This document shows positions 35,601-46,140 of a DNA stretch of 64,000 nucleotides, piece by piece. The translations under genes were made by a program, and so were the position numbers. The notes beneath the pieces were generated by a model. It was not told the origin of the DNA. It searched no databases and saw nothing but the letters and a program-made list of their open reading frames with translations. The stretch is from assembly GCA_036852015.1 (NCBI GenBank), contig JAANDG010000135.1, positions 62,001 to 126,000 of the forward strand. Reading direction: 5' to 3'. This DNA is from Pelodera strongyloides. Lineage: Eukaryota; Nematoda; Chromadorea; Rhabditida; Rhabditidae. How positions within the stretch are numbered: position 1 is the first letter of the stretch; each line of letters opens with the position of its first letter.

Positions 35601-38600
35601 TGCAAAAAGGGCAATTGTCCTGCCTTGTTTGTATAGGATAATTGCCCTTTTTGCATTTCGGCCCGATCAATCCACCACTTTATCACCCAATATCTTCGTG
35701 AGTATTGAAATTGAACACTACTTTTTCTATTCCAAATTTTTATTATCCCTTATATAAAATAAAGAAACAAAAAAAACAGACACAATTTAAGGTGAGCTGA
35801 TCCCTTTAAATATTGATACGCTGCATCACCACAAGAGAACTCATTCGAACAGTTCTCTTTATGATTTTGGGCTACAGTACCTATTAAAGGACTAAATTAT
35901 TATATGATTAAAGGGATAAAGTTAGGATTTTCCCTAAAAACTAACGCATTCTTGGACAGCATACTCCTTGGTCGATCTTGCATTCGTGTGATGATGGACA
36001 GTCGGTGTTGGATTGACATTGTTGGGTGACGTCACCGATACGGAGAGGGTTTCCACGGTCACATTGTACTGCAATGATCAAATCAACTTTTTCCTAATGG
36101 GATATGCGATTTTCAGCTTTTGCTTTCTTTTTCCATGTACTGTCACTGAATAAGCATTTCTTAAGCTTCTAACAATAAGCACATATTTGTCTTCTTGAAT
36201 AGAAAATTGAATCTTCATCGTATCGACTATATTATTGCGTGTGCGCTATTTGTCTAGAAACAAAGAAACGCCATGCTCCAACTGACATCTGGCACAGAAC
36301 AGCTCGCAATCGATTCGACTTAGGAAGTTGTTGTAGTTTCCACCGGCACCCAGATAAGTGTACGGAGAGCACTTTCCGGTGCCTGGATCGTAGTAGAAAC
36401 GAGTGGATGGAGCCGTGCCCTGCAAGGAATATGAACATCAAAAGTAGTCATCCACAAACAGCGAACCAGTGTTTTAGAGCTACTTCAAAAGACTTGGACG
36501 CCTGGTCAGCGTACTTTCTTTGTGAGAGCAGAAGCCGTATTCACCAACACGCAGGGAGCCCATCCTGCCGTCCCCAGGGAGCTAAAGAGTGCGTAGAGAG
36601 TGCGAGAGCAGCAGAGATTCGGAGCGCTCGTGAGCCTAGGGAGGGCTCCTTGTGTGTTGGTGAATACGGCCTCAGGTCTTGTTCAAGATCAATGAACCAG
36701 TACAAAGCCACTGTAAATAAGATAAGGAAGGTATCGTATACTGTACCTGTTTTTCGCTTCCTGGATGGAATACCGTGCCCCGGAGATGAGATGTTGGATC
36801 CAGAGGACGTCCACCCACAATTCCACACACGGAGGCTAAAAAGAACTCTCATAATTTTAGACTTAAACCTACCGTACATAAGGCTAGATCTTAGGTTTAC
36901 GTACGTAGGGTAGGTGTAGGATTTTTTGAATTTAAGCTAGTCAGCTACAGTAAATTTTGTAAAAATAAAAAATAAAAACAAGAACCTACCAACGGTTGGA
37001 CAACACCACTGCGTGCTTCCGACAGTTTTGCATTCAAAGTTATTAGAACAAGTAGATGATTGGGTACATCCAGTCACGGGGACTTCTTCAAGGTAAGTGG
37101 AACGCTGTTCGTACTCTGGAGCACCACGAGAACAAGCTAAAGATTGTTGAGATACTATAATTCAGTGTGGCAATCTTATTATATAAAAGAGTAACTGTAG
37201 CCTAATTTGCATACCGATGTGCGTTACGAAATGCAAATTTCGTGTTCGGGTATAAAAAGAGTCTCGCAGCTCAATGTCGATGTATTGCAATTGTTTCCTA
37301 TTATGTGAATTTCTTATGATACGTTTGAAGCTTTGTATATAAGTATGCCCATGCTAAACCAATCATATTTCCATGTAAGTCGCCTCAGGCGGCGCGAGCC
37401 GACTGGTGTAGTATAAAAACTCTCCGCGAACTAATACTAGAGGCATTCAGAAGGTTTCCCGCCAACGATGACGTCATATCTTCATACATTATGGTAATTT
37501 TATTTCATTGTTTACCGTAAGCTAGACTGCTATTGAATCTGAATGTAGCCGTACAGTTCAATTCAAAATGATAGTTTGTTCCGAAGTTTAACAACATACG
37601 TATATATGAAAAGGTCAACTGGTGCTGTGAAGCTTAAACTTTTCAAGGGTCACAATATTTGTGCAAGCATTGTGTCGTTATTTGAACACAATTTTGTTTA
37701 CAATACTATAATTTACTATACTGAAAGTTTGTGCTGGTACTGAGCATCAGCAGCACAACTTTAAAATAGGAGTCAACCAAATTTAAAGCGAAATACCGGC
37801 CGGTATTTGAAACAGATCGAGTAGACCAGCATACTTATGCAGCCTATGCAAATGAACATAAATCAGAATAAAAAATCGAGCTGAATTCTAGTAAATTAGC
37901 ATAAACACGTAATAATTCATTTATCCACGATGTGTTTCAAAAACCGGCCGGTATTTCGCTTTAATAGAAAGTAAAGGACACTGATTGTCATCGAAAGAAT
38001 TAACAAGCCTCAAAATTGCCTTACTATCTCTGCAGAAGCTCTCGCAATGTTCCACTGTTCTGAAGTTATTGGGTGAGTGTTCGCCGGTGCCACTCGCTGT
38101 CGGATCCCACAGGAACTGCTGACACATCCCAGTGATAGCATTGTACCTAGAATATAAACTACAGACTACGCGATGAACTACAAAATGGACAACTAACTAG
38201 TAATAAACTTTCCAAGTACTTTGGAGCTACGATACACAATTTAACATACACCAATTTCGACATGTTTCACTGGTGGCAAAAAATGACCTAGTATTTGTCT
38301 ATACCTTTCAAACAGCGATTTACACTGAAAAACATAAAGCAATCGATAAGTTAACCATAACAAAAGACATAAGACATGCCCAAATAGAATTCTTTCGCCA
38401 CTATCCTAAAAATAAGTATATTGCTTATAGTTTTACGATTACAAATATATATGTAAACATCACTTACCACCATCGTGGTTCCGTGGGATTAGGTCCTGTG
38501 GCCGTGGGTTGAATGCAGACGAATGCTAAATATTCATTTTATTTCAAGTTTTGTCTTATTAGTTTCTAGTTGAACACAAGTTGATTAATATTAATAAATC

Positions 38601-41345
38601 TTAAATAAACATGAGGAATACTTCATAAAAGTTCCAGCTGTGTCACATTTGTTATTTATGACTTTTTTTCTTGTTTTATGAAACATTAAAATTAAAGTTA
38701 CAAAAATAATATCTCACCTCGATTTGGGCAGCAGATTCCGTTTGCTTTTTCAGAATATCCGGCTGAGGAAAGGTCCATCACGGATACAAATTCAACGCAA
38801 TCATACAGGTCGGCCATATAAGAACCATCGGAAGGGAATATACAGGCAGCATTGCCATCACCAATCTAAATATATTTTTACCATACAAACTAGCAAAGTT
38901 TGTCTGTTTGTTTGTCTGCACGTTACGCTAATAATACTAGCTCGTCCTAGTAACGTGGTTACTGTACAGCCGGCTGCATATTTCACAATCATCAGGTATT
39001 GACGGCTTTTTACCTGAAGTGATGAAGGTTTATTTTTAGAGGGAGAAGCATAAATGTTTTGCGTTCGTTCGTAATATCATGCATAATATCAATAATGGTC
39101 TTTTTCGACGTTTCTATCTATTATTTGTATTCATAGCTATTTCTAATTTAATTTTATGTTCCTCGTAAGTAGTAAAGGACTTGTACCCTTTACTCTGTGG
39201 TCTGTGGGACCTGGTTCGCATTTTCTCGCTTACCTTGTTATTCTGTTCTTGTCGTTTTTTTTATCAATAAACCTTTATATATAAATGTCACATATGAGTA
39301 ACTGATACTCATATTTGTATAGTTACCTCAGTGGGTCCCTGTTGTGTGAGTGTGCTGTCTGTGTTACAAAGTACTGGCCCAGGGCTCTCGTTTTGTCGTG
39401 GATGCTTTGGATCCGATAGGGCCGATGTGTAGCTGAATGGAAGAAAATCAATATTTCATCAATCAATAATAAGACTACATTTCGATGAATGTAAGTATGC
39501 GCTATGCGTGTGTTGATTCCACATAACTTAGGAATTACATTTATTACACAATTGTCATTACTCAGCGTAAAGGATAAATCAAGCTACAGTAAATTCAATT
39601 ACCCCGCCCCTTCTGGTAGTGGACACGTTATAGCAAGAGTGTTCTCATTCGCGTCGTGAATGTCCAGGCAGACATGGCCGTCACGGGTGGCCCTTTCGAC
39701 CTGGAGCAGGCAAGAGTAAGAGCTATGCGGCTATGCCATGATGACTATACATAATTTAATAAAAAGTTTAGCTAATGGAAACCAAAACAAGTCATACTTT
39801 TCTTCTTTATTCTATTCAGTACTTCAAATATCTCGAAAAGTTATATTCGCAAACAATGGTTGAGCAAGTTAATAGCGCATTGTCATGATGTTGCAAATTG
39901 ACTTAAACGGATTACGAAAGAATAGCTCGGGTGGTAGAAAGTATTCACGAAGGGATAAATACCCAGATTATATAAATGTATACAGTACCTTATTCTCTCC
40001 GCACCTACAGGTTCCCACCCCCGCAGAAGTGTCACAGAATGCGTCTGGCCATACTGCACTACACTGTTCATTGTACACGCATCCAGGCTGGCCGGGGTCG
40101 ATTTCTTAATTTGTCTTTTATATAACCAAACATAACCCGAAGAAAACTGTTTATATGCCGACGATGACGACTTATGTACTCGTACTCGATGAAACATATA
40201 CATTCGAATAGCACAAATATATTTGGCCCTGCTCTTCGGACATAGACGTTTAGGGGTTTACAATAAACTCACTCTGATAACAATATGATTCGGCTGCAAT
40301 GTATGTGGACAGACAACTGCACAAACCACCGTTGCAGAACATGCCCTGAAATAGATTTATCTGTATTATTTGCAGAAATTACCCTTTATATTTGTGTGGG
40401 AACAGCATCACATTGGGTCATGTGTCACTGAAAACCCTAGACTATTGGAAAATAAAACAGTGATAAATCTCTATTCATACAGTAAGACAATCGGTGTTGA
40501 ATGCGCATGCGTCTCCGACTCGGCCACTTCCCGTCTGACGCTCTGGCCTTTGTTGAAATTGTTGTGAAGCACCTGAATATTGTATGGTGTGTATTATGAT
40601 AATATTTACAAACACAAAGTCAATATACTGGAACCTCAAAGTCATAGTCATAAACACGAATCTTACGGTCGTGGAAAGAAAGGGACATCTAATCCATTTT
40701 TACTCATGAAAATGATCAAGCAGCCGATTCAAGGAAATTTTCATGAACATTATTCTGATTATTAGTAAGACATCAGATACCTCAGGTTTGTTACATTTCT
40801 CACTCCATGTAGTTGAAAATCAGTTTAAAAAAGCGCATTGTTTCAGGAGCGTATAGGAAGGTGACTAACTTCATTCAGTAATGACATACTTTGCTTGCTA
40901 GATAGTTAGATTTAGATAAAACTTTCAGCATAACGTTCCAACCAATGCACATAACACAATTGAAAAAAACTGAGGTAATGCACGAAAATTCAAAATCTTA
41001 ACTATGGCGAAACACTTTTGGTGAATTGATTTGAACCGACTTTGTGCAACTGTAGTTTTTAGCAAAAAGGCAACAAATGTATTATTATTATTCAAATAAA
41101 TTTACTGTATATAACAGTATTTTCAACCACGAAAACAATGAACAATCATCTTTCAAAAAAAAAACGCAGAACAATCTCTTCGCATCTCTGTTATAATGTT
41201 TTACGAAAAAAAAATATAATTGAAGGGCGTGAAAGAATTGATAATCAACAAGAACAGAAGAGTAAACAAACAATTAATAAACGTTCATACCTTTCACGCT
41301 CCTCGTTGCTCCCAAAGCAATTAAAATATAACACGCGTAATTCAT
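26696..41345 (-). CDS. Secreted EB / lustrin-type / Kunitz multidomain protein, 39 exons, about 1450 aa
   Basis: Exons: 41345-41291, 40572-40481, 40345-40273, 40104-39989, 39700-39603, 39432-39327, 38865-38718, 38525-38468, 38146-38025, 37136-36990, 36835-36774, 36419-36287, 36068-35946, 35429-35369, 35153-35041, 34634-34488, 34336-34276, 34126-34011, 33730-33581, 33429-33360, 33211-33096, 32939-32764, 32534-32402, 32201-32046, 31819-31678, 31519-31450, 31181-31055, 30753-30584, 30425-30299, 29826-29737, 29528-29433, 29324-29179, 28989-28912, 28580-28379, 28114-28042, 27755-27611, 27195-27106, 27035-26954 and 26778-26696. Every junction keeps phase. Residues 1-18 are a signal peptide ([13 protein letters not shown]). 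EB-like cysteine modules span about 19-145. Five Kunitz domains (about 230-289, 338-403, 444-502, 551-610 and 660-722) alternate with lustrin-type modules (CP-G-xC....CC). More lustrin modules follow to about 1089, then EB modules to about 1200, more lustrin modules and a basic tail. No transmembrane segment is seen, so it is probably extracellular matrix or cuticle. Kunitz domains 1 and 2 lack Cys2 and Cys4. Where Cys2 exists, the P1 position is Asp, Gly or Ser, so trypsin-type inhibition is unlikely. Confidence 0.85.
27332..27505. mobile_element. Family A MITE, left terminus eroded
   Basis: ATATCGGCCGGTTTTTGAAAC at left lacks the AGCGAAAT start. The right end, CCGGCCGGTATTTCGCT plus TTAA (27502-27505), is intact. 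It lies in an intron of the Kunitz gene. Confidence 0.85.
27796..27905. mobile_element. Family A MITE, right half missing
   Basis: TTAA plus AGCGAAATACCGGCCGG and the core to AAAAAATCGAGCTAAA are present. The expected inverse right arm is absent before the exon at 28042. Confidence 0.8.
28692..28845. mobile_element. Family A MITE
   Basis: The left terminus is TTAGAGCGAAATACCGGCC (one change in TTAA) and the right is GCCGGCCGGTATTTCGCT plus TTAA. Intronic in the Kunitz gene. Confidence 0.88.
34424..34481. repeat. Perfect 29-bp tandem duplication near a splice donor
   Basis: GGTAAACTAATAATACCAAA plus GGTAAATGT occurs twice back to back, ending 7 nt before the exon edge at 34488. GGTAAA resembles a 5' splice site only on the non-coding strand. 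Confidence 0.85.
35446..35809. mobile_element. Family D palindromic MITE, copy 1
   Basis: Bracketed by TTAA at 35446-35449 and 35806-35809. Arms of about 160 bp starting AGGGATCAGCTCACC are nearly perfect inverse repeats around a short TGCCTTGTTTGTA centre. It lies in the Kunitz-gene intron, 16 nt from the acceptor of the exon at 35429. Confidence 0.95.
36531..36676. mobile_element. Family B-like element in a Kunitz-gene intron
   Basis: Ends GCCGTATTCACCAACACGCA and the inverse TGTGTTGGTGAATACGGC. Inner arms (GGGAGCCC versus GGGCTCC) also pair. The 224-aa frame at 36239-36913 through it is spurious. Confidence 0.85.
37783..37964. mobile_element. Family A MITE
   Basis: Intact ends, TTAA-AGCGAAATACCGGCCGG and CCGGCCGGTATTTCGCT-TTAA. 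Intronic, 60 nt from the exon end at 38025. Confidence 0.92.
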
Positions 41346-42427
41346 CGTAAATGCTGCTTCAGTTCATGTAACATATAATAGTAATGGAGAAGTATAGCTG
41401 TGGTTGAACCTCAATAGAAGTGTGGGTTCAGATTAGGTTCTCTCTTGATCCCCCTCGATCTGTTTGCAGTCCTTCGGGACTCTCCGATACTTCGGAGTCC
41501 AGGCTGGATAGAGGCCTGATGGGTGGAGTCAGGCCTGCTAAGGTCTTCAGGCCTGAAGTCTCTTGTTGTCCTTGTACGGTAGTGGCCCAAGTGATAGAAG
41601 GTGCACGCGTGTCCCACACTAACCCTAACCAAAGTGACACATTTGACAGCTACGGGAAGTCGCGCACATGGGAGCACGCAAAGGGGGAGATAAACAGTGA
41701 GGGCAGATATACCCAGAGGGCAGAATCACGAACGGACCGGGTATTGAATGGGATGCTGGGGTAGAGTTGGGGAAGGGTAGAGATTAATAGTGGGGTAGAT
41801 ACAGAGAAGAGTACTGGATAAGGTGGGGTGGTTTTCCTTAAATAATTTGATATATACAAGTTTTGCATAGTTGCGCCCATGGGAAAAAGTTGAACTGAAT
41901 TTGCTTATACAGGAGGAGAGTACGTGTGTTTGTGGTAAATAACTACAACTATCTGAATCGATTTGACATATTACCGCTTGCTGATTCATATTGTGACATT
42001 AAATTTAAATGTTCCCTTCTGTGTTGTTGTATAAATACAAACTCATTTCGATGCACGCAACAATCGATATAAATATGTAATTTTTATTGCACACGAATAC
42101 TGGATCCTGGTTGCCAGCGTCATGTTTTTTTCTCTTTGAATAATTAAGATTTGAGTTGGCAAAGGAGATTTCGAATAAGTTAGGTTGCATTTCTTCTTTA
42201 GATAAGGAATCGATATGCGTTGCTGTTTCTGTTGACTGGAGAATATTCTCCCGTGGAATTGGGGTCCGCCTAAATTATCGTACAAATGTTGATTGATTGC
42301 TAAATCCATATAAATCATTATTCTATAATATATTCAAATGTGTTAAATAAAATCAATATTCCAAGTTTTACAATAGTAAGGAGCCTGTCACATATATTTA
42401 ACTTATCTGCTCCCGATAAGCTAACAA
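41346..42427. other. Intergenic region
   Basis: It lies between the Kunitz gene start and the collagen stop. No supported exon is seen. A GC-richer patch at 41440-41640 has short inverted words (TTCGGGACTCTCCGA, CTTCGGAGTCC) but no family match. Confidence 0.45.
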
Positions 42428-44787
42428 TTACCGTACCTCTTCGTTCCTCTTGGGACAGGGACAGTACTCTGCATCCATTCCCGGTGTTCCCGGTCGTCCG
42501 TCCATGCCGTCTCTCCCATTGTACCCGGGACTTCCGTCCATACCACCCAGACCAGCTTCTCCCTAAAGGTTGCCACATTCATAAAAATTAAAGCGCAATG
42601 GCTCGCAATGGTCTCTGTCCGTTATGTGCGCTCACGGTATATACAAGAGCTCAGAAATGTCTATCCTATACTCACGGGACTGTAATTCTCCAGCAGACGT
42701 TTCAAGAACACATATCATACGATCATACCTTTTTTATTATAATACAGAAGTCAATCTATACCACCCACCATAGCTCCCGTCTTTCCTGGTTGTCCATTGG
42801 GTCCTGGCATTCCGGGTTTTCCGGGTCCTCCCATCATACCCGGGGCTCCGGGAGGTCCAGGCTTGGCCCCAACGAATCGGTATCCTCCCTGTCCCTTGTA
42901 ACCAGGATGTCCGGCCATTCCTGGTTGTCCAGTTAGACCCTGGTCTCCCACTGGTCCCATGTGTCCTGAAAGAGTAGCTCTTATTTTCATTACCTGCCAA
43001 TTGAGTAATGGGCCTGGAATAATTATAAAGTGATGCGTAGTTAAACGTAATACTTAGAAAGGGGTCTATGTGTGCCCATTTTTCCACGGGAAATCATAAA
43101 GGTGTGAATATTCGCAGGGTGTAGCTCAAATGGGAGAGCGTTCGTCCAAGATTTTCACATCATTTACCAGGTTTCCCATTGGCTCCCGGTCGTCCGTCCA
43201 TGCCGGGGAGTCCCTGGTACCCGATCTTTCCCACAGGTCCCAGGGGTCCCTTTGGTCCGGGAGGTCCGGCTGGGCATTTGACGCATTCGCCCTTGTGGTC
43301 GTCCTTTGGAGGATAGTGAAGTTCACTACCCGGGGTACCAGCGTTACCAGGGACACCATCCATACCATCAGCTGAAGGAAATAAAATAAACAAATAATAA
43401 TGCAATAGAACATCACAACTATTCGGTTTCTCTTTTCGTGTGCCGATAACTATGTGAGTTTTGTAATTAGTCTAAAACAGTCTAAAATAAATATTTTACT
43501 TACGTCCTGCGGGTCCAGGATGTCCAGCAGGTCCAGGGGGTCCTCGAGGGCATTCTGTAAATAAGTAACCACATAGATTGGAACATCTTAAAAACGTCAT
43601 TCTTATTACATGCATGATTTCCAAACTTGGGAAACATTGTAGAAAACTTATTGTAATTTGTATAGTTAATTTTCTCACTAACTACTAACCTGCTGAAACG
43701 TGGTCATCCGTTCCACTTCCACCGCCAGCGGTTACCGGAGCACCGTCCTAAAATATAGATATAGTGGATATTTCATTATACAATAACCCTTCGCGTGTAT
43801 CTTGCTTATTCCTTATTATGCCAAGTATACCCACGTTTTAATAATGACTTCTTTATTTTAGAGTGAACCATACTAAATCGTGGAATCTTCTTTTTAAAGG
43901 GAGTATTACTTGCAATTTCCTACGGTAATACAATACGAAACATTGCAAATTCTTACCCCAGCCACTCCAACTCCAGCTCCTCCAGGTGTCTGACCTCCTC
44001 CAGGTGTCTGACCTCCTCCGGGTGTCTGACCTCCTCCAGGTGTCTGACCTCCTCCAGGTGTCTGATTGCTACCGTACCCTCCTCCCTGAGCCTTCTCTGG
44101 CATCTTGGCTGCGTATCCTGCATTGGAGTAGTCTTGCCTCTTGAACCTTCCTGCTGAGACTTCAGTGATCACGTCGAACCAGGCACCATCGGCTAGCTCC
44201 TGAATAAGGGTTATCGATTGATTTTTATTGATTTTCTTTAAAACTTTTTGTTTTGTTTATCGTGACGAGACGTTTTCTTAGAATCTACATAAAACAACCT
44301 ATTGGGTTTTTGGCCTAAATAAGAACAACTATGTTCCTCATTCGCAGTTTAGCGGTAATCGTAATCCCACGTTTCCTCCCAAACAAGCGGGAAAAGCGGG
44401 ATTCCGTCCTTATTGCGAGAGCTAAATAGGGACCTTGCCGCTAACACTAGCCTTGCCTAGTTTTAATTGCGGGACATGATTGGCTAATCTGTCAGGAGAC
44501 ATGCGACTTTTCATGAAACGTGGGATTGGGTGTTTAGCTGCCAGGAAACTTGGGATTTATTTTTGTTTCGCGGGAAACGTGCCGTAGAAGAACAGAGTAG
44601 TTTAATTTAAAAGTGCCTTTCCTACCTTAAACTCTGCGCTTTCTTGAATAAACGATTCCTTGAAGTCTTGTATTTCCATCACGAGAGCCGTTACAACAAA
44701 AACACCGAGGAGGGCAATAATGCCCGTGCAACATAAGACGGCGGAATAGGCAACCCTGTTGGCAGGTTTATCCATCACCATCACCAT
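42428..44787 (-). CDS. Cuticle collagen, 349 aa
   Basis: Seven exons: 44787-44626, 44199-43957, 43747-43690, 43554-43504, 43371-43168, 42965-42769 and 42562-42428. The N-terminus has a membrane/signal segment ([20 protein letters not shown]), typical of nematode cuticle collagens, followed by a furin-type site FKRQ near residue 74. A QTPGGG repeat (five units) follows, then Gly-X-Y blocks interrupted by cysteine clusters (ECVKCP) and a C-terminal YCPCP. This matches the transmembrane/cleaved, disulfide-linked collagen plan of cuticle collagens secreted by hypodermis. Exon 6 uses ATG|GTGGGT, as only that donor keeps the Gly-X-Y register. The ATG lies one base behind a TTCCAG acceptor, which suggests trans-splicing. 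The specific collagen subgroup is not assigned. Confidence 0.9.
43117..43144 (+). pseudogene. 5' half of a tRNA (Ala/Val-like)
   Basis: GGGTGTAGCTCAAATGGGAG plus AGCG is a D-arm/box-A tRNA start. No anticodon stem, box B or 3' acceptor strand follows. It lies in a collagen intron, antisense to the gene. Confidence 0.55.
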
Positions 44788-46140
44788 TCTGGAAGGAGTA
44801 GATTGAATTTACAATTAGTTGTGACATAGTATTTTATTAGAAACCAGCGGGGTTGGATTGCTTTATTTCTGGAGAGCGTAAAGTTTAGTCAGTTTAGTGT
44901 ACACCAGTACTGCACGGGCTATATTATGACAAGTAGAACAACATAGAATACTAGCCGTGAGATGTTTGGGAAGAAAAGTATATGTGGCTTCGTGTTTGAA
45001 ATATATTGAAAGATTAAACCCATTATTTAAATAATACAAACAAAACGTATATCGTGTTCATTTCTCTAAAAAATATGAGCGAAAGAAATTTTGGGAAAAA
45101 AAGGAAATCTTGAAGCAATGTGATCGAGGTATTATTCAACAACGCCTTGTCTATTCTTCTCACCTTAGTTTAGTCTTTATATACCTTGCAGGCCGGATCT
45201 AGTCTGGGAAAGCGTTTTGGCCACACACAGACGCCACACCAAAAGTGTGTAAAACCTTTAAACAGTTTTGTCGGTTTTTCTTGCTCTTTTGATCGTATCT
45301 GAACCCAAATCCGTCTAAAAACGAGGAAAATTCCTTGAAAACCTCAACAAAAAGGTGTTGCAAGGAGCTGATCGAACATCACATATTTCACATATAATTA
45401 GTTTATTTCGATAACCTCAGGAGCCAAGTTCGCTTATGAATAGTTGGGTTGCTGGCATATTCTACTTTACCTAAGAAAACTCATCGTTATGGATTATAAA
45501 TTATGGTTAGTTATAAATATCCCAGTTTAGTTACCAGGTTACGACTTATGATTATGTCTATTATTCAAGATAATGCTGTTCTTTGCTGGATACGGCTTAG
45601 TAACTAAACTTGTGTTTGCGTATACAAAGCCTAAGTTACGTAGTGTCTGTGTTAAAAGTGAAATCGCCTAGTCACTTTCTTCAAGGAACCTCTTTTGATG
45701 TTATCTGAAAATCCTTGAGCCGTAAAGAATAACACAGTGTCTCGTGTGCATTCCACCCGTACTGTAAATAAGGTGCGTGATGACGTGTGAAAATAGACAA
45801 TTGTAAACGACCATAAGCAAATGGACAAAATACACGAGCTTGCCAATAACTTCTCAGAAAAACTTCTAACAAAGGTACAAACACTTACTTTGTTGTCTGG
45901 CTTCTTCTACATGTTATATGCGTGTTTGGTATTTACGTATGTGATTTGGTTGCATGATTCAAAGTTCAAAGTTCAAAATTTACATTTGAAAATCTCGTTG
46001 GGTAGATCAGTTCAAAACATACGAAAATTAACTTTTCATTACAATGAAGAAGAATGATTGAAACAACGGCTTTATTTATCACAACATCGAAAACGATGGG
46101 CAAATAAACACGATAAATACAACAAAGACTACAAAAATTA
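44788..46140. other. Intergenic region upstream of collagen
   Basis: No supported exon is seen. It should contain the collagen promoter. Frames at 45652-46057 lack splice partners or motifs. Confidence 0.45.

Noticed and set aside
36239..36913. 224-aa plus-strand frame, the longest ORF in the window
   Set aside because: It runs antisense through two real Kunitz-gene exons and a family B element, with no motif of its own.
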